This document shows, piece by piece, positions 24,976 to 38,170 of a stretch of 64,000 nucleotides of DNA. Position numbers and translations under genes: made by a program. The DNA lies in the NCBI GenBank assembly GCA_026214975.1, contig JAOBSW010000184.1:1-64000 (forward strand), given 5' to 3'. The notes beneath the pieces were generated by a model that ran no database searches, was not told the DNA's origin, and saw nothing but the letters and a program-made list of their open reading frames with translations. Position 1 is the stretch's first letter, and each line of letters begins with the position of its first letter. This DNA is from Gentiana macrophylla (taxonomy: Eukaryota > Streptophyta > Magnoliopsida > Gentianales > Gentianaceae).

Positions 24976-26949
24976 TGTTAGGAAATCTACGCGGAAACGC
25001 AGCGGAATTTAAAATTTATTTCCTATCGACCCAAGATCGACTACGTTTAAGCAATAAACAAATAAGCTAGTAGACGGTGGTTACCTTGGTTGATCTAAAA
25101 GATCGACGCTTTGACCATCTGAGGAGAGTAGTTCTGCATAGAGCCGCCCAAGTGTTCGGCCTCTACCGCTAGTCCACACGAACAGCCCGCCGGAATCCCA
25201 TCATGGATTGCTATTGGAAAACTCCGATTGCTAGACCGGCCTTTTTCCTACCTCACAAACTCACTATGGTTTGCTCTCTATTTTACACAAGAACTATGAG
25301 CTCTTGCAATTGTGATGTACAAAAGAGCTTGACACCCACCTCTTATTTATAGTGATAAGTGGCGCCCCAAATAGTTGTGGAGAAGAAGAAAACATTTTCT
25401 CAATAAAATAAAGAAAATATAATTGATTGATTTATCTCATTTATTATAATATCTTACATTAAATAAATCTAGAATATTGTCAATATCTCATATTGAATAT
25501 TTCCAAGATATTGTCAATATCTTATATTGACTATATTTATTATATTAACATAAATCAATTTACACATTTGTATATATCACATATATATTACACAAATAAA
25601 TCGATATAATATATATACTTTGGAAACAAGTGTGCACATGCACATCATATGTGGAAACCCACGCATGTATGTACATATTATAAATATTAATATCTAATAT
25701 TAATATTTGGTAATACTATTAATTAAATTGCACAATCCAAGTGTATCTTATACACTCCAAAATTGCGCCACCTTTAGCCAATATTTTGGCATCCGGAATA
25801 TTCTGTAATTAATATAATACTATTAATATCTTGTATTTAATTTATTCATAATAAATAAATACCACCATATTAATTTACCACTATAACCTTTATAGTACGA
25901 GATAAACTTTCTTTATTTGGTTATCAACTATAACCACATTTTAATCCGGCTAGATGTTCATATGTGTGTGACCCGATAGGCTTTCGAATATGTTGGTCGT
26001 AGACACAAAGTGCAAATTACTTAAAATGCCCTTCATGCCTAACGATCACGGGATAGCGTCAAAGCAACACACCGTGACCCCAATCATCGGAATAGTCAAA
26101 TGCAATGACTACTACCTTTCATGTGAAACGATTTATCGTGTAAATTACAATCCTATTGTCGTAATAATATCCATACGGTCGACGTCGAGTGTCAAACATT
26201 AACGATCGTATCTTATAATCCTGGATATCATGCTCTCTCAAGTAACTCGTTTACTTCCACTTTGCAAAGATTCACGAGCTAGACATTCCTTATAAGAAGG
26301 CCATTTCGGATATTCGATCCCAATCATAGGATACGCGATTCTGGATCGACCAATCATGTATACTCCGCGATGCTTGAAGATCACACCCAATCACTACCGC
26401 ATTATCGCCCCGTGGCTGTGGGAAACATCAATAGTGTCAAAGCATGACAATCCACACCGTGATGCCATGAAGACTCGGTCTTAAGGATAATTACACAACC
26501 GCCACATAGTGCGACACTTAATGTAAGTGGGTGGATCTAACGCACGCATTCTTCTAATACACGCCCACGCATACCCAAGTGTCTCTACACTTCGATAGAC
26601 GAGATCTATCCTCGTCCTTAAAGACGAAGACATCTAATACGTGCTAGTCCATTTTATACTATCAATGCCATGTTTAATTGTACATCACTTGTAGAGACAT
26701 TTAAGTATCAAACTTATTAAAGTGATTAGAGATCTCATCAACCATACTCGCCTATCATGGTTTCTCTATCACGCTTTAATACTAAGGGCGTTATCATATA
26801 ACAATTCATAATTGGTTCTTTAAAAGAACATATATATATGACAACAGAAAAGCCATTTAATATATGTATAAACATAAAGAAATAGTAGAAATGATCCGAC
26901 CCGGTCGGATCCGGTCCAACCCGATTGGGTTTAGGACACTATTCCAACA
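24976..26949 (-). repeat. 3' LTR of the inner element
   Basis: This 1,974-bp LTR begins TGTTAGGAAATC, ends TTCCAACA and is followed by the purine tract complement at 26950-26961. On the minus strand it contains TATAAATAAG (25342-25351). Confidence 0.9.
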
Positions 26950-29900
26950 ATCTCCCACTTGCCCTAAAACCAATCACTCGCACACACAAGACCAAGTTGA
27001 AACACAAGAATCTCATGCAATACTCGCAACCAACCCTAGCCATAAACAGATCGCTATCCATGGGGACTCTAACTATCTTCATACCATGCTCCAAATGACC
27101 AAGTCAAAGGAACCGCCTCAACACACACATGGAATCTCTGACGAGACCCTGGTCTTTGCTCCAAGCAATGAATCCACTTACTATATCAACTATATAGAAA
27201 AGGTGGAAGAACCGTACAAGGTTCGTGAATAAACCTCATAGACTCATGTACTGCTCCCGCTGCGCCTCCAAGGCACTACTGTGTTTTGGCTAAGTTGCAG
27301 AGTTTACAGTGACCCATAGGCTAGAACATTTCCAGCTCACTGTATCACTTAATCAAAGTGACTGCAAACCCAGATTGTAGCTCCCACTTGCCTTCATAAG
27401 ACTCAAGATATACGTCTGTATAGCTATATTTATCTGATTCCAAGTTTTGATAAACTAGGAAACTATCCTTAACTAGTTTAAGGATATTCTCGACATTCAC
27501 CAGATTTACTTTCATACTTGCTCATGACAGTTCATGAACTATGAACATCTGGCATTACCTTTATGATGGTTCCTATCGCAGTAGCGAAAGAAACCTTCCA
27601 TAAGCATCATCTTTCACCTTATCTTTAGGACCAATGTCCTAACATAGACAGATCTCACGATCTATATTAAACTTCTTTTAGCATCACATCTATATAGGTA
27701 AACTATAATCTAACAGCAGTTAAATCTATCGCTATAGATTCTTATTTCCAAAAATAAGAACTGCCAATCCAAGTGCTTACGTAAAGACCTTGAACTACCA
27801 AACATTAAATAACTGTGACATGGGGTGATGACTCTCAAGAGAGATATCTAATACCTTACTCAAAATCGTAACATACTCCCACTATCCATCTTGCATATTG
27901 GGCATATTCTTCTTTTGACTAAATCAAACTCCTTTGATTATCAAACAAAGAAATCGTCTAGAGAAACTTGTTTGAGTCCATAAATGAATCTCGTGGGCTT
28001 ACATATCATGTCATCATCTATGAACATCGAGCTTTCTACCCAACGTCTTCAACACTATCATATAGTCATGATACGAAGTTACAACAAGCATAGTCTCGAA
28101 TAGAATCGGGCTCATTTTTACAGGACATTCCTCAGGTAAATGCAGACTAGGTTCATAAACTGGTTGTCACTGATGGAATCTAGTTCAGATATTATGGCTC
28201 CTGGCCATATCTCTCAATCTTACCTTTCAAACATTCTTTCATACGTCGTGAGATATTCATTCTTCAAGATGAACATACCAGTAGCCTTTTCAGGCTTGAG
28301 GTTATCCACAGACTTACAGAACTTTTGTGTGCACTGAGCAGTGTTCTACACCTCATCGTTATGTGGTGTCTGCTCACGTTCCTATGGTTGAATGTATCGT
28401 TGCGGTTCTCAAACTCTTTTGAGATCTAATTTACTCCCACTGTTTCTTTTGGAAGAAACACTTCCTTTAGAAGACAACATGTTTGGAGACAAACGTTTTG
28501 CTCCACGGACAAGTAAATAATATCCAGCGTGCCAGCTAAGACATTCCACAAAGTTGCATATGTCGTACTAGGCTCCAAGCCTTTCTGACTCAGCCTATGA
28601 CAACTTCAAATTATCGGTTATGATAGATTCGACATTATCGCCTTCCATATCTGATATGGAATTTATTCAACCTTTATTCTTTGGAACTCAGTTAAGTATA
28701 AGGGCACTATCCCGAAACGGGTAAGGGATACTTCGCATGGCTTGCGTCATACATTTATCATATAAAGTGTTGTTGCCATTTTGGGAACACAATCTAATTG
28801 CGTATCCCAAAGATGGTATCCTTCAAGGGAGAATCTTATTCCTTTTCAGACGACTTCTGAAACACCCTTCAAGTATTAATTACTTCAATCCAATTGAAGA
28901 TTAATTCCTAAGTAGCTCATCAACCTCATATTCATACTGGCTCAAACTTTTCGAGCTTTCCGAATTATGCACTTCACTGAGTACACTTGACTATTTCTAA
29001 AAATAGTCATAGAGATTAACAAATAATTATTTGTGGCATTAATTGTCACAACCCAACAAACATCGGTATGTTTAGGCTTTAGACAATTTTTCTAGATTTT
29101 ACAACCTTTTCTTAAAAGGGTATTTTAGTCATCTTTGGATAAGATACGTATAACCCACATGATTCATAATCATATGGTTCAACATCATCAGAATAACGTT
29201 TAATTACACGCTTCCCTTTCAGAGAGACTATGTCTAGAACAACCACAAATATTAAGGATAACAGCCATACAAATATTTAGTTGAGATCTCATCACATATA
29301 TCAACTATATAGTAACATCAATCTAGTATGTTAGATTCAGTGACCTTCCAACTTTATCGGAATAACATTTATTCTTTACAATTGTATGTTTACTAAACCC
29401 TAACAAATAACTAAAAGTTTGTTCTTCATAAGAACCGGAACATAATAACATTTATTTAGTTCCCTTATCAGTTTACTAGATCCAGAATATGGTAAGTGTT
29501 GCAACGTTTGCTTCACCTTCAATATCTGTATTAACCTTTCTAATTTAATCACACTCGTAAGATATCATATATCCAAGAGTTGACTTGGACTTAGATAGAT
29601 TTATCTCAGCTCACTTGCTTAGAATAGAAACTTCAATAAGTTCTCTATTTAAGCACAAGCCCTAACTTTCCTTTTTAATCCTTCAAACACTTGTAAATAT
29701 TTCTTAGTGTAGTCTTCATAAGACTTAAGAAAGATCACAAGAGCTATGTGTTTAATTTCCTTTCATAAAGAAAATCTAAAGTTTATTAAATAGTTCATTT
29801 AACCTTTTGAATCGTATTCAAAACATTGACTATCTAATTAACCTTTAAGCAATGATAGAATTAAGTCGATACTTAAATCTTACAATTTTGAAAACAACCT

Positions 29901-32512
29901 TTCCAAAATTAGATGTGGTCATTCTTATCCAACGTTTGAATTAATTGTCATCGTATGACTGAATGATCATATTGGATCGTATCCAATGTCATGAGCTTCC
30001 GCCTTTCATTAATAATTAAAGTCTTGGAGTACTACATCAAATATGTAGTCTCCTTGTCTCTAACTACTACAACGGGATTGCTCGTGTCATTGCTTATTTT
30101 AAAAAGATTAAAATTTACTTAACCATTCTTGAGAACGTTTCTCAAACAGTCATAATTTGGTTTTACTAATTGAGAATAAAACATAAATATAAAGTTTGCT
30201 AAAACTACAACATAAAAATGAAAATAAAAGAGTGTTGTTGTTTATACATGCAAAATCAAAGATGGTCTTTGGTTTATGATTTTGCTCCCACTACTCAACT
30301 ACTCCCAATTGACTTTCAAGAATTTTCAAAATCCTTTAGTGGCTGGAATCCTACCTAGTTGACTCGTTCCCCGACGTGGGCCAATCGACCAGGTCAATTT
30401 CGACGGGTAGGTACTTCTTACCAATCGCGTCTAACGCGACTTCCAGTGGTTTGACTTGTCAACTCTTTGACAATTCACATCGTCTATATGATAGTCAACC
30501 GTATGTCTCTAAAATCAGACGGTCCTGACGTGGGCCAATCACCGCAAGATTCTTAGTCGAGTCGTAGAACCCAAGTATTCATGAGATCTCATAACGATCA
30601 TATCTCGATAATGACGATATACCCGTGGTAGGTCAACTCCCGACGCGTAGCCGATCAGTTGGATCCGAACAAGGGCTCTTCACCGTCACTATAATATGGG
30701 AGACATATTATAACTCGATTTTTGTTGTGGGAGTAATTTTAAATTAATTCACTTAATTAATTTCGAATTAATTCTCTTAATTAATTTAATTACGGTCTCA
30801 TCAAATATATCTATCTCTATAGACATACATCCTACACATTTATCTAGATCGTGCCTAGTCATGCATCTATCGTATCATATAAAATAAATACAAGCACAAA
30901 ATAAATAAATGCGTAAAGTAACCGGTATGATCATGGACTTTTCTAGAGTGCGGTTTCAATACAAACTGACGAAACCCCGGGTCGCAATCTAAAGGTAGCT
31001 GCAACCGTCAATAGGATCTTTAATGCTCCATTCTCCAATGGGATCTTTATTTTCGTCTTTCTTTGGTCTTCATCTTTTGCTCCCTTCTTGTTACATTTAA
31101 TTTTATCTAATAAATAAATAAATACACCCGCCGCACACGGGGGAAGCTAACGGGAATGGGATAAATGCTGAAAATAAACTAGGTCATGTTCTTCATAACG
31201 GCCTAGGACAATTTTTAAACCAACAGAAAAATTAAATCATTCACATCTATCATATCGGTCGAGTCCATGATCAATCGGGGTCCATATAATCATATTATAT
31301 CTACTATATCTAATCCATACAATAATATTTTATGAAAAAGATAAAATTAAAATTTAACTATTTGCGTCTTAATTAATCAATTAACATTTAATCTATTAAA
31401 TAATTTTATCCAATCAATTAACTAATTAACATTTAATTAATTAAATGATTTTAATCGAAATAAAATTAACGATTAATTTTAAACGATTTTAATTTTAATT
31501 TTAATAAATTAGAACTATTCCAATAATAAATCAAAATTAAAATTATATCTCTTTTTTTTTTTCCTTTTGATTCTAATCAAAGGTATGCGCTTAGTTTCTA
31601 AACTAAAAGGCATCTTCCTAAACCAAATTTGGTTTAGTCTGCCACTTTCCAAAATCAAAATTTTGGAAATGGCCTAAGCCTTTACAAATCAAATATTTGA
31701 AAAGGCGCAAGCCTATTCCAAATCAAATATTTGGAAAGGCCAAATAATTTTAGCTTTGGCTGGCCACTTTCCAAAATCAAAATTTTGAAGTGGCGCAAGC
31801 TTGCAGCTTTACAAATCAAATATTTGAAAAGCGCTGAAGCTTATTCCAAATCAAATATTTGGAAAGGCCAAATAATTTTGACTTGAGTCCGCCACTTTCC
31901 AAAATCAAAATTTTGAAAGTGGCGCAAAGCCAGCTTTACAAATCAAATATTTGAAAAGGCAGCACTATTCCAAATCAAATATTTGGAAAGGCCAAATAAT
32001 TTTGGCTTAGACCTGGCCACTTTCCAAAATCAAAATTTTGGAAGTGGCCTAGGCCTACTCCAAATCAAATATTTGGAAATGGCCTAGGCCTACTCCAAAC
32101 AAAGTTTGGAAATGCCATTATTATTTTAATGCCATGTGGCATCCCAATGGACCAAACTATTTGAACCATTGGTTAGCCACATGACACAACTAAACAAAGG
32201 AGAAATTACCAATCACAACTATTAACCATATTGAATCACAAAATACACAATACAAAAATTTGGAGATCCGCCAGCATTGACCGGTCAACCGACTGCCGGC
32301 AGCAGGTTGCCCTGCTGCCGCCGCCGCGACAAGCAGCCGCCGGTGTGGTGCCGCCGCCAGTCGGCCGAGCACCACCCGATCTCGTTTTTTTTTCTTTTTC
32401 TTTTCATGTATCACTTTTGCGAATCAAAAAATCTTTCATCCTTTAATTACGTGATTTAAACGATAAAATTAACTGCGCAAAATAGCATGCTTATTGCTTA
32501 AGCTCGAAACTC
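26950..32512 (-). mobile_element. Interior of the inner element, apparently non-coding
   Basis: It carries the purine tract at its left end and the hairpin array and GC-rich block near its right end. It is collinear with the outer interior over most of its length, and at about 30892 it keeps the empty site of the solo LTR. Frames are about 75 codons or shorter, and none resembles a copia protein. Confidence 0.6.
31641..32110 (-). repeat. Hairpin repeat array in the inner element leader (about four units)
   Basis: Units start with GCCACTTTCC at 31641, 31763, 31891 and 32016, giving periods of 122, 128 and 125 bases. Each unit has several inverted repeats centred on AATC/AAATT or AAATC/AAATATTT, with arms of roughly 8-14 bases and flanked by GGCC or GGCGC. 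The array lies in what would be the untranslated leader, about 400-900 bases downstream of the primer site on the RNA. Confidence 0.85.
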
Positions 32513-32524
32513 GCTCTGATACCA
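32513..32524 (-). other. tRNA-Met primer-binding site of the inner element
   Basis: GCTCTGATACCA, an exact complement of the tRNA-Met primer site, is one base from the 5' LTR start at 32526. Confidence 0.9.
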
Positions 32525-32525
32525 C

Positions 32526-34498
32526 TGTTAGGAAATCTACGCGGGAACGCATCGGAATTTAAAATTTATTTCCTATCGACCCGAGATCGACTTCATTTAA
32601 GCAATAAACAAATAAGCTAGTAGACGGTGGTTACATTGGTTAATCTAAAAGATCGACGCTTTGACCGTCTAAGGAGAGTAGTTCTGCATAAAGCCGCCCA
32701 AGTGTTCGGCCTCTACCGCTAGTCCACACGAACAGCCCGCCGGAATCCCATCATGGATTGCTATTGGAAAACTCCGGTTGCTAGACCGGCCTTTTTCCTC
32801 CCTCACAAACTCACTATGGTTTGCTCTCTATTTTACACAAGAACTATGAGCTCTTGCAATTGTGATGTACAAAAGAGCTTGACACCCACCTCTTATTTAT
32901 AGTGATAAGTGGCGCCACAAATAGTTGTGGAGAAGAAGAAAACATTTTCCCAATAAAATAAGGAAAATATAATTGATTGATTTATCTCATTTATTATAAT
33001 ATCTTATATTAAATAAATCTAGAATATTGTCAATATCTCATATTGAATATTTCTAAGATATTGTCAATATTTTATATTGACTATCTTTATTATATTAACA
33101 TAAATTAATTTACACATGTGTATATATCACATATATATTACACAAATAAATCTATATAATATATATACTTTAGAAACAAGTGTGCACATGCACATCATAT
33201 GTGCAAACCCACGCATGTATGTACATATTTATAAATATTAATATCTAATATTAATATTTGGTAATACTATTAATTAAATTGCACAATCCAAGTGTATCTT
33301 ATACACTCCAAAATTGCTCCACCTTTAGCCAATATTTTGGCATCCGGAATATTCTTTAATTAATATAATATCATTAATATCTTGTATTTAATTTATTCAT
33401 AATAAATAAATACCATCATATTATTTACCACTATAACCTTTATAGTACGAGATAAACTTTCCTTATTTGGTTATCAACTATAACCACATTTTAATCCGGC
33501 TAGATGTTCATATGTGTGTGACCGATAGGCTTCTACGAATATGTTGGCCGTAGACACAAAGTGCAAATTACTTAAAATGCCCTTCATGCCTAACGATCAC
33601 GGGATAGCGTCTAAAGAACACACCGTGACCCCAATCATTGGAAGAGTCAAATGCAATGACTAATACCTTTCATGTGAAACAGATTACCGTGTAAATTACA
33701 ATCTTATCATTTGTAATAATATCCATACGGTCGACGTCGAAAGTGTCAAACATTAACGATCGTATCTTATAATCTGGATATCATGCTCTCTCAAGTAACT
33801 CGTTTACTCCCACTTTGTAAAGATTCACGAGAGCTAGACATTCCTCATAAGAAGGCCATTTCGGATATTCGATCCCAATCATAGGATACGCGATTCCCGG
33901 ACGACCAATCATGTATACTCTGCATGCTTCAGGATCACACCCAATCACTACGGCATGATCGCCCGTGGCTGTGGAAACCTCAATAGTGTCAAAGCATGAC
34001 AATCCACACCGTGATGCCATGAAGACTCCGGTCTTAAGGATAATTACACAAGCGCCACATAGTGCGACACTTAATGTAAGTGGGTCGATCTAACGCACGC
34101 ATTCTCTAATACACGTCCACGCATGGTTCAAGTGTCTACACTTCGATAGAGCGACATCTATCCCCCGCCTTAAAGACGAAGACATCTAATACGTGCTAGT
34201 CTGTTTTATACTATCAATGCCCTGTTTAATAGTACATCGACTTAGAGACATTTAAGTATCAAACTTATTAAAGTGATTAGAGATCTCATCAACCATAATC
34301 GCCTATCATGGTTTCTCTATCACAGTTTATTACTAAGGACGTTATCATATAGCAATTCATAATTGGTTTTTTAAAAGAACATATATATGACAACAGAAAA
34401 GCCATTTAATATATGTATAAACATAAAGAAATAGTAGAAATGATCCGATCCGGTCGGATCCGGTCCAACCCGATAAGGGTTAGGACATTATTCCAACA
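32526..34498 (-). repeat. 5' LTR of the inner element, with promoter
   Basis: This 1,973-bp LTR nearly equals the 1,974-bp partner. TATAAATAAG on the minus strand (32892-32901) is a plausible core promoter driving leftward transcription through the leader and hairpin array. The right end TTCCAACA meets the TAATA duplication at 34499-34503. Confidence 0.9.
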
Positions 34499-34503
34499 TA
34501 ATA
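34499..34503. repeat. Target duplication TAATA, right copy
   Basis: Exact partner of 24971-24975. Confidence 0.9.
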
Positions 34504-35894
34504 TTCAATAGCTTATATTAAATATATTTCCAAGATATATATTGACAATATCTATATATTGAATATATCTTTATCTTATTACCATAAATCTATTTTTCTA
34601 AAATCAATTAATATCTAATATTAATAAAAGTGCACAATTTAAATGTATCCAATACACTTTTCAAATGGCGTCCCTTCCCCACAAAATTTGGGAATTGAGA
34701 TTTTCTTTAATTAATATAATACTATGATTAATTAATTTTCAAAATACATGTATATCACATATATACATATTTCGAAATATATGTATCAATATACATATTT
34801 AATTAATCAACATAATTAATATATTGTATTTACTTTATTCATAATAAATAAATACTACCATATTAATTTACCACTATAACCTTTATAGTACGAGATAAAT
34901 TCTTTCCTTATTTGGTTAGAAACTATAACCACATTTTAATCCGGCTAGATGTTCTTTTGTGTGTGACCCGATAGGCTTCCGAATGTATTGGCCGTAGGCA
35001 CAAAGTGCAAATTACGAAAATGCCCCTCATACCTAACGATCACGGGATAGCGTCTAGCAACACACCGTGACCCCCAATCATCGGAAGAGTCAAATGCAAT
35101 TACTACTACCTTTCATGTGAAACAGTTACCGTGTAACTTACAATCCTACCGTAGTAATAATATCCATACGATCGTATCTCGAGTGTCAATACATTAACGA
35201 TCGTATTGCAAAGATTCATGAAAGCTAGACATTCCTTATAAGAAGGCCATTTCGGATATTCAATCCCAATCATAGGATACGCGATTCCCGGATGAACTAA
35301 CATGTATACTCTGCATGCTTCAGTATCACACCCAATCACTACTGCATGATCACCCCATGGCTAGGAGAAACCTCAATAGTGTCAAAGCATGACAATCCAC
35401 ACCTTGATGCCATGAAGACTCCGGTCTTAAGAATAATTACACAACTGCCACATAGTGCGACGGTTAATGTAAGTGGGTCAGTCTACCGTACGCATTCTCT
35501 AATACACGTCCACGTACAATCCAAGTGTCTCTACACTTTGATAGACGAGATATATCCCTGCCCTAAAAGATAGAAGATATCTAATACGTGCTAGCCTGTT
35601 TGTACTATCAAAGCCATGTTTAATAGTACATCAACCTAGAGACATTTAAGTATCAAACTTATTAAAATGATTAGAAATCTCATCGACCATAATTGTCTAT
35701 CATGGTTTCTCTACCACAGTTTAATACTAAGGAGGTTATCATATAACAATTCATACTTGGTTCTTTAAAAGAACAAGTATATGACAACAGAAAAGCCATT
35801 TAATATATATATATAAACACAAATAAATAGTAGAAATGATCCGACCCGGTCGGATCCGATCCAACCCGATTGAGTTTAGGACACTATTTCAACA
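34504..35894 (-). repeat. 5' LTR of the outer element, second part
   Basis: This continues the LTR interrupted at 24975 and ends ATTTCAACA. Near 35214 it lacks about 70 bases that all other copies have (the block with ATATCATGCTC...ACTCCCACTTTG), so the rebuilt LTR is shorter than its 1,990-bp partner. Confidence 0.85.
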
Positions 35895-36973
35895 CGTTCC
35901 TTACCCCATTTATGATCTGTTCAATAGAAGCATTGAGAGGTGTGAAGTGTTCCACTTTGAACTTTTCGGGTTTTTTGATATCTCGATTTCAGCTAACGCC
36001 CTTTTTAAGAAGGTTGAGTTCAGCCTTTTCCTTGCCCTTGCTCGATGATGATGATAGTGTGGGCTCAGATGCGCCACTTCCTAGCAAATGAGAGCATTTC
36101 CTGAAGATTTTACGGTCGTCAGATAGAAAATTCTGACTTGAGAGCCTTTAGTTAGGCCACTCTGGAAGCTTTTCATAACCACTTCGTTGTTCAGACCTCT
36201 TGTCAGCTCGTAAACTTCACTGAACCGCTCGCAATAGCTACGAGTCAACTCACCGACCCCTTGTTGGATTTCATAAAGATCCGCTTGTGTCTTCTTCGGT
36301 TGACCAACAGATTTATATTCCATAATAAACTTGGTATGTAGGTCAGCTCAAGAGTAGATCGACTTGGGTGGCAGATTGCGGACCCAGGATGCTGCCTTGT
36401 CTTGCATGGTGCCTACAGAGGCGATGAACCATGTGGACTGGTTCTTTGTTTCCAGGGAGACCTTACTCTGAAACGAATAGAGCTAGTTATACGGATAGGT
36501 CATCCATGTGTAACTTTGAAAGACAGGGTAGTGGACCCCTTTCTGGCGTTGCGTCTATAATTCTATAATCCGATTGTCAAGGATGCTGGTTCCCCAAGAT
36601 GGGTTGTCCTCTCTCCGGACCTTTGCTTTCTACAGGTCCTCGACTTGCCTCTGAAGTGGCCACCTAATCTTCGAGCGCGCCCGAGCCGAAATTCATAGAA
36701 ATGTTATCCGAATTGGACCTCTTAGATCAGTTGTGAGATCTCCTTGATGCTCCCCCAATCTTGCATTCACATAGCATGGGCGGACTGAAACTTGTCGCTC
36801 TCTCATTTTGGAGCCACGACATGTTCGCCGTGCCTGGTGATAGGCCGGCTCCGCCTTCTAGGTCGACCAACCACCGTATATGGGCGCCTGGGGACCGAAT
36901 AGAGAAGGAGGGGCCATGTTTTTGCCCCTCAATCACAACCACGCCAGAAACGGGCTCTGACAACAGGCCCATG
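35895..36973 (-). pseudogene. gag: Ty3/gypsy gag remnant, right part, interrupted by the outer element
   Basis: Reading leftward, the minus strand gives DKAASWVRNLPPKSI, then (36323-36081) an 80-residue frame with LYEIQQGVGELTRSYCERF and VVMKSFQSGLTKGS, then PLNASIEQIINGVRN at about 35940. This is the order of the Retrotrans_gag core and its downstream segment in Tat-type gypsy elements. Frames shift between blocks and stops occur. An N-terminal part may extend to 36972 (81 residues, starts MGLLSEPVSG). The gene continues at 14941 on the other side of the inserted element. It probably belongs with the LTR and primer site at 38151-38870. Confidence 0.7.
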
Positions 36974-37430
36974 ATGAGCGTAAGGGTGAGAGATCCACAC
37001 GAAGATCTCTACCACCTGGAGACTATGAACTGACGGCCACGCCAACCAGCTAAGGATATGGGACGATTATTCAAGGATCCACACCGCCTACACTCAGATG
37101 TGACCCTAGACACCACCGCAGATTCAGTTGCACCATGTCCTTAGTTGTAAATATGTTGAATATAAGTCAGTCATTACCCTATAAATAGGGCTCCATGTAC
37201 CATTCATAAACATGGTGGAATATATGAAAACAAAGCAAAACTCTGCCTCTTTGATATCTTTTTTACTTAGAATACACCACCGCCAGAGCTCTTTAGCTCC
37301 GCCTCGCACCACCACTTACACACAAATCACAGCCAGATATCCGCCACTAATCATCCGCTGAACACCCTAGATAATTTCGACGTTATCACCTAGGTCCAAG
37401 GCGAGCTAAAGCCAACTTTCTTTATAAAGT
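36974..37430 (+). mobile_element. LTR-like fragment with a plus-strand TATA box
   Basis: CTATAAATA at 37179-37187 is followed by a leader with CAGCCAGATATCCGCCA, similar in style to the plus-strand segment near 57238-57430. It looks like the R-U5 part of a gypsy LTR in the opposite direction to the surrounding gag. No ends can be fixed. Confidence 0.3.
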
Positions 37431-38150
37431 CTGTTCAGTAAATGAATGACTACTATGTTCCATGCCAGAGCGATGGGAAGGAGCGTCATGTGTTCGGCAG
37501 CGAACCCGGCATATCTGTCGATGTTCGCCGGTAGAATAAAATCTTTGATGGGCCGAGCCGGTAACCCCAGGGCCAGAAGTTCCTGGTTTGTCTACCACAT
37601 CTTTTCAACATACGTGGCGTGGGCAAGTAATGCAACCGCATAAGATTCCGAGGCATAACTGCCTACACGTCCGGAGACGGCTCGCGAGCTTGTCTTTGTC
37701 GGGAGGTCTCAACGACCTCTTTTCACGGCTTCTGGCCGGTGAAGGCCTCAAGATCCTCTATAGACTTGGCCCTTCCATCAAGAAAAGTCCGAACATCAGC
37801 CTAGTTTCTCGGTGATCTGAACGGTGTTGCCTTTCTTTTTGGCCTATGGCGGGAGACCGTTTTTGAGGGCTGCGTCGCTGGATCTAGTTTCTGCAGGCAT
37901 GATGTTTCTTCGAAGGGATGAAGATACCGATGGAGGTTTGCAAAATACGCCGGATAACGATGTTGATCTGATGGATCTAAGGCAGATCCGATGGAATATC
38001 TCTAGGTCTGGAAGATTCCCGTCGGAAAACCAAAAGGTGGTTGTTTTCCCTCACCGGAAACGCTAAACGTGACAGTTTTAGTTCACCGGAGCCACCGTGA
38101 AACCAAATTTTGGGTGGCGAATCTAACCGGAAAAGGCTCAAAAGCGTAAT
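37431..38150 (-). mobile_element. Gypsy-like leader or 5' coding remnant
   Basis: GC-richer DNA between the gag remnant and the primer site. Plus-strand frames of 65-80 codons exist, but they show no known motif and run against the orientation of the element. I treat it as decayed interior of the minus-strand gypsy element. Confidence 0.35.
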
Positions 38151-38169
38151 TTCCCGGCAATGGAGCCAA
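38151..38169 (-). other. Primer-binding site of a gypsy element
   Basis: On the minus strand this reads TTGGCTCCATTGCCGGGAA, close to the TGGCGCCGTTGCCGGGG type of site known from plant Athila/Tat elements. It lies one base after the LTR end, as expected. Confidence 0.6.
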
Positions 38170-38170
38170 C

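Larger units (their letters stand above)
24976..34498 (-). mobile_element. Inner complete copia-type retrotransposon, non-autonomous (family C, copy 3)
   Basis: A full-length 9,523-bp element on the minus strand. Its 5' LTR is 32526-34498 and its 3' LTR 24976-26949; it also has a primer site, a purine tract and an exact TAATA duplication. By eye the two LTRs differ at about a dozen places in their first 330 bases, so it is not brand new but is younger than the outer element. The 5.6-kb interior has no long ORF and no recognised gag-pol motif. LTRs near 2 kb with a non-coding interior above 4 kb fit the LARD class. The Ty1/copia assignment rests on the tRNA-Met site, the 5-bp duplication and the AAGTGGGAGAT tract only. 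Confidence 0.85.
14942..35894 (-). mobile_element. Outer large non-autonomous copia-type retrotransposon (family C, copy 2)
   Basis: The element reads on the minus strand, with its 3' LTR at 14942-16931 and a 5' LTR at 24482-35894 that is split by a second element. The primer site and purine tract are in the correct places, and the flanking 5-mers CGTTA/CGTTC are near-identical. Removing the two nested insertions (20987-23134 and 24976-34503) leaves about 9.3 kb. The interior has no ORF above about 90 codons and no gag, protease, integrase or reverse transcriptase motif that I can recognise, so it fits a LARD-type element that would need proteins from a helper. A coding interior broken by many indels cannot be excluded without a search. 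Confidence 0.8.

Noticed and set aside
26864..27232. 122-codon ORF across the LTR-interior junction
   Set aside because: It runs over the purine tract against the direction of the element, and no equivalent frame is open in the sister copy.
31641..32110. Regular repeats with spacers, CRISPR-like at first sight
   Set aside because: Units are long, palindromic throughout and vary in length; spacers are themselves repeats, and the context is a plant retroelement leader.
36761..38066. Plus-strand ORFs of 65-90 codons as a host gene
   Set aside because: They overlap minus-strand gag and leader and show no domain or splice pattern.
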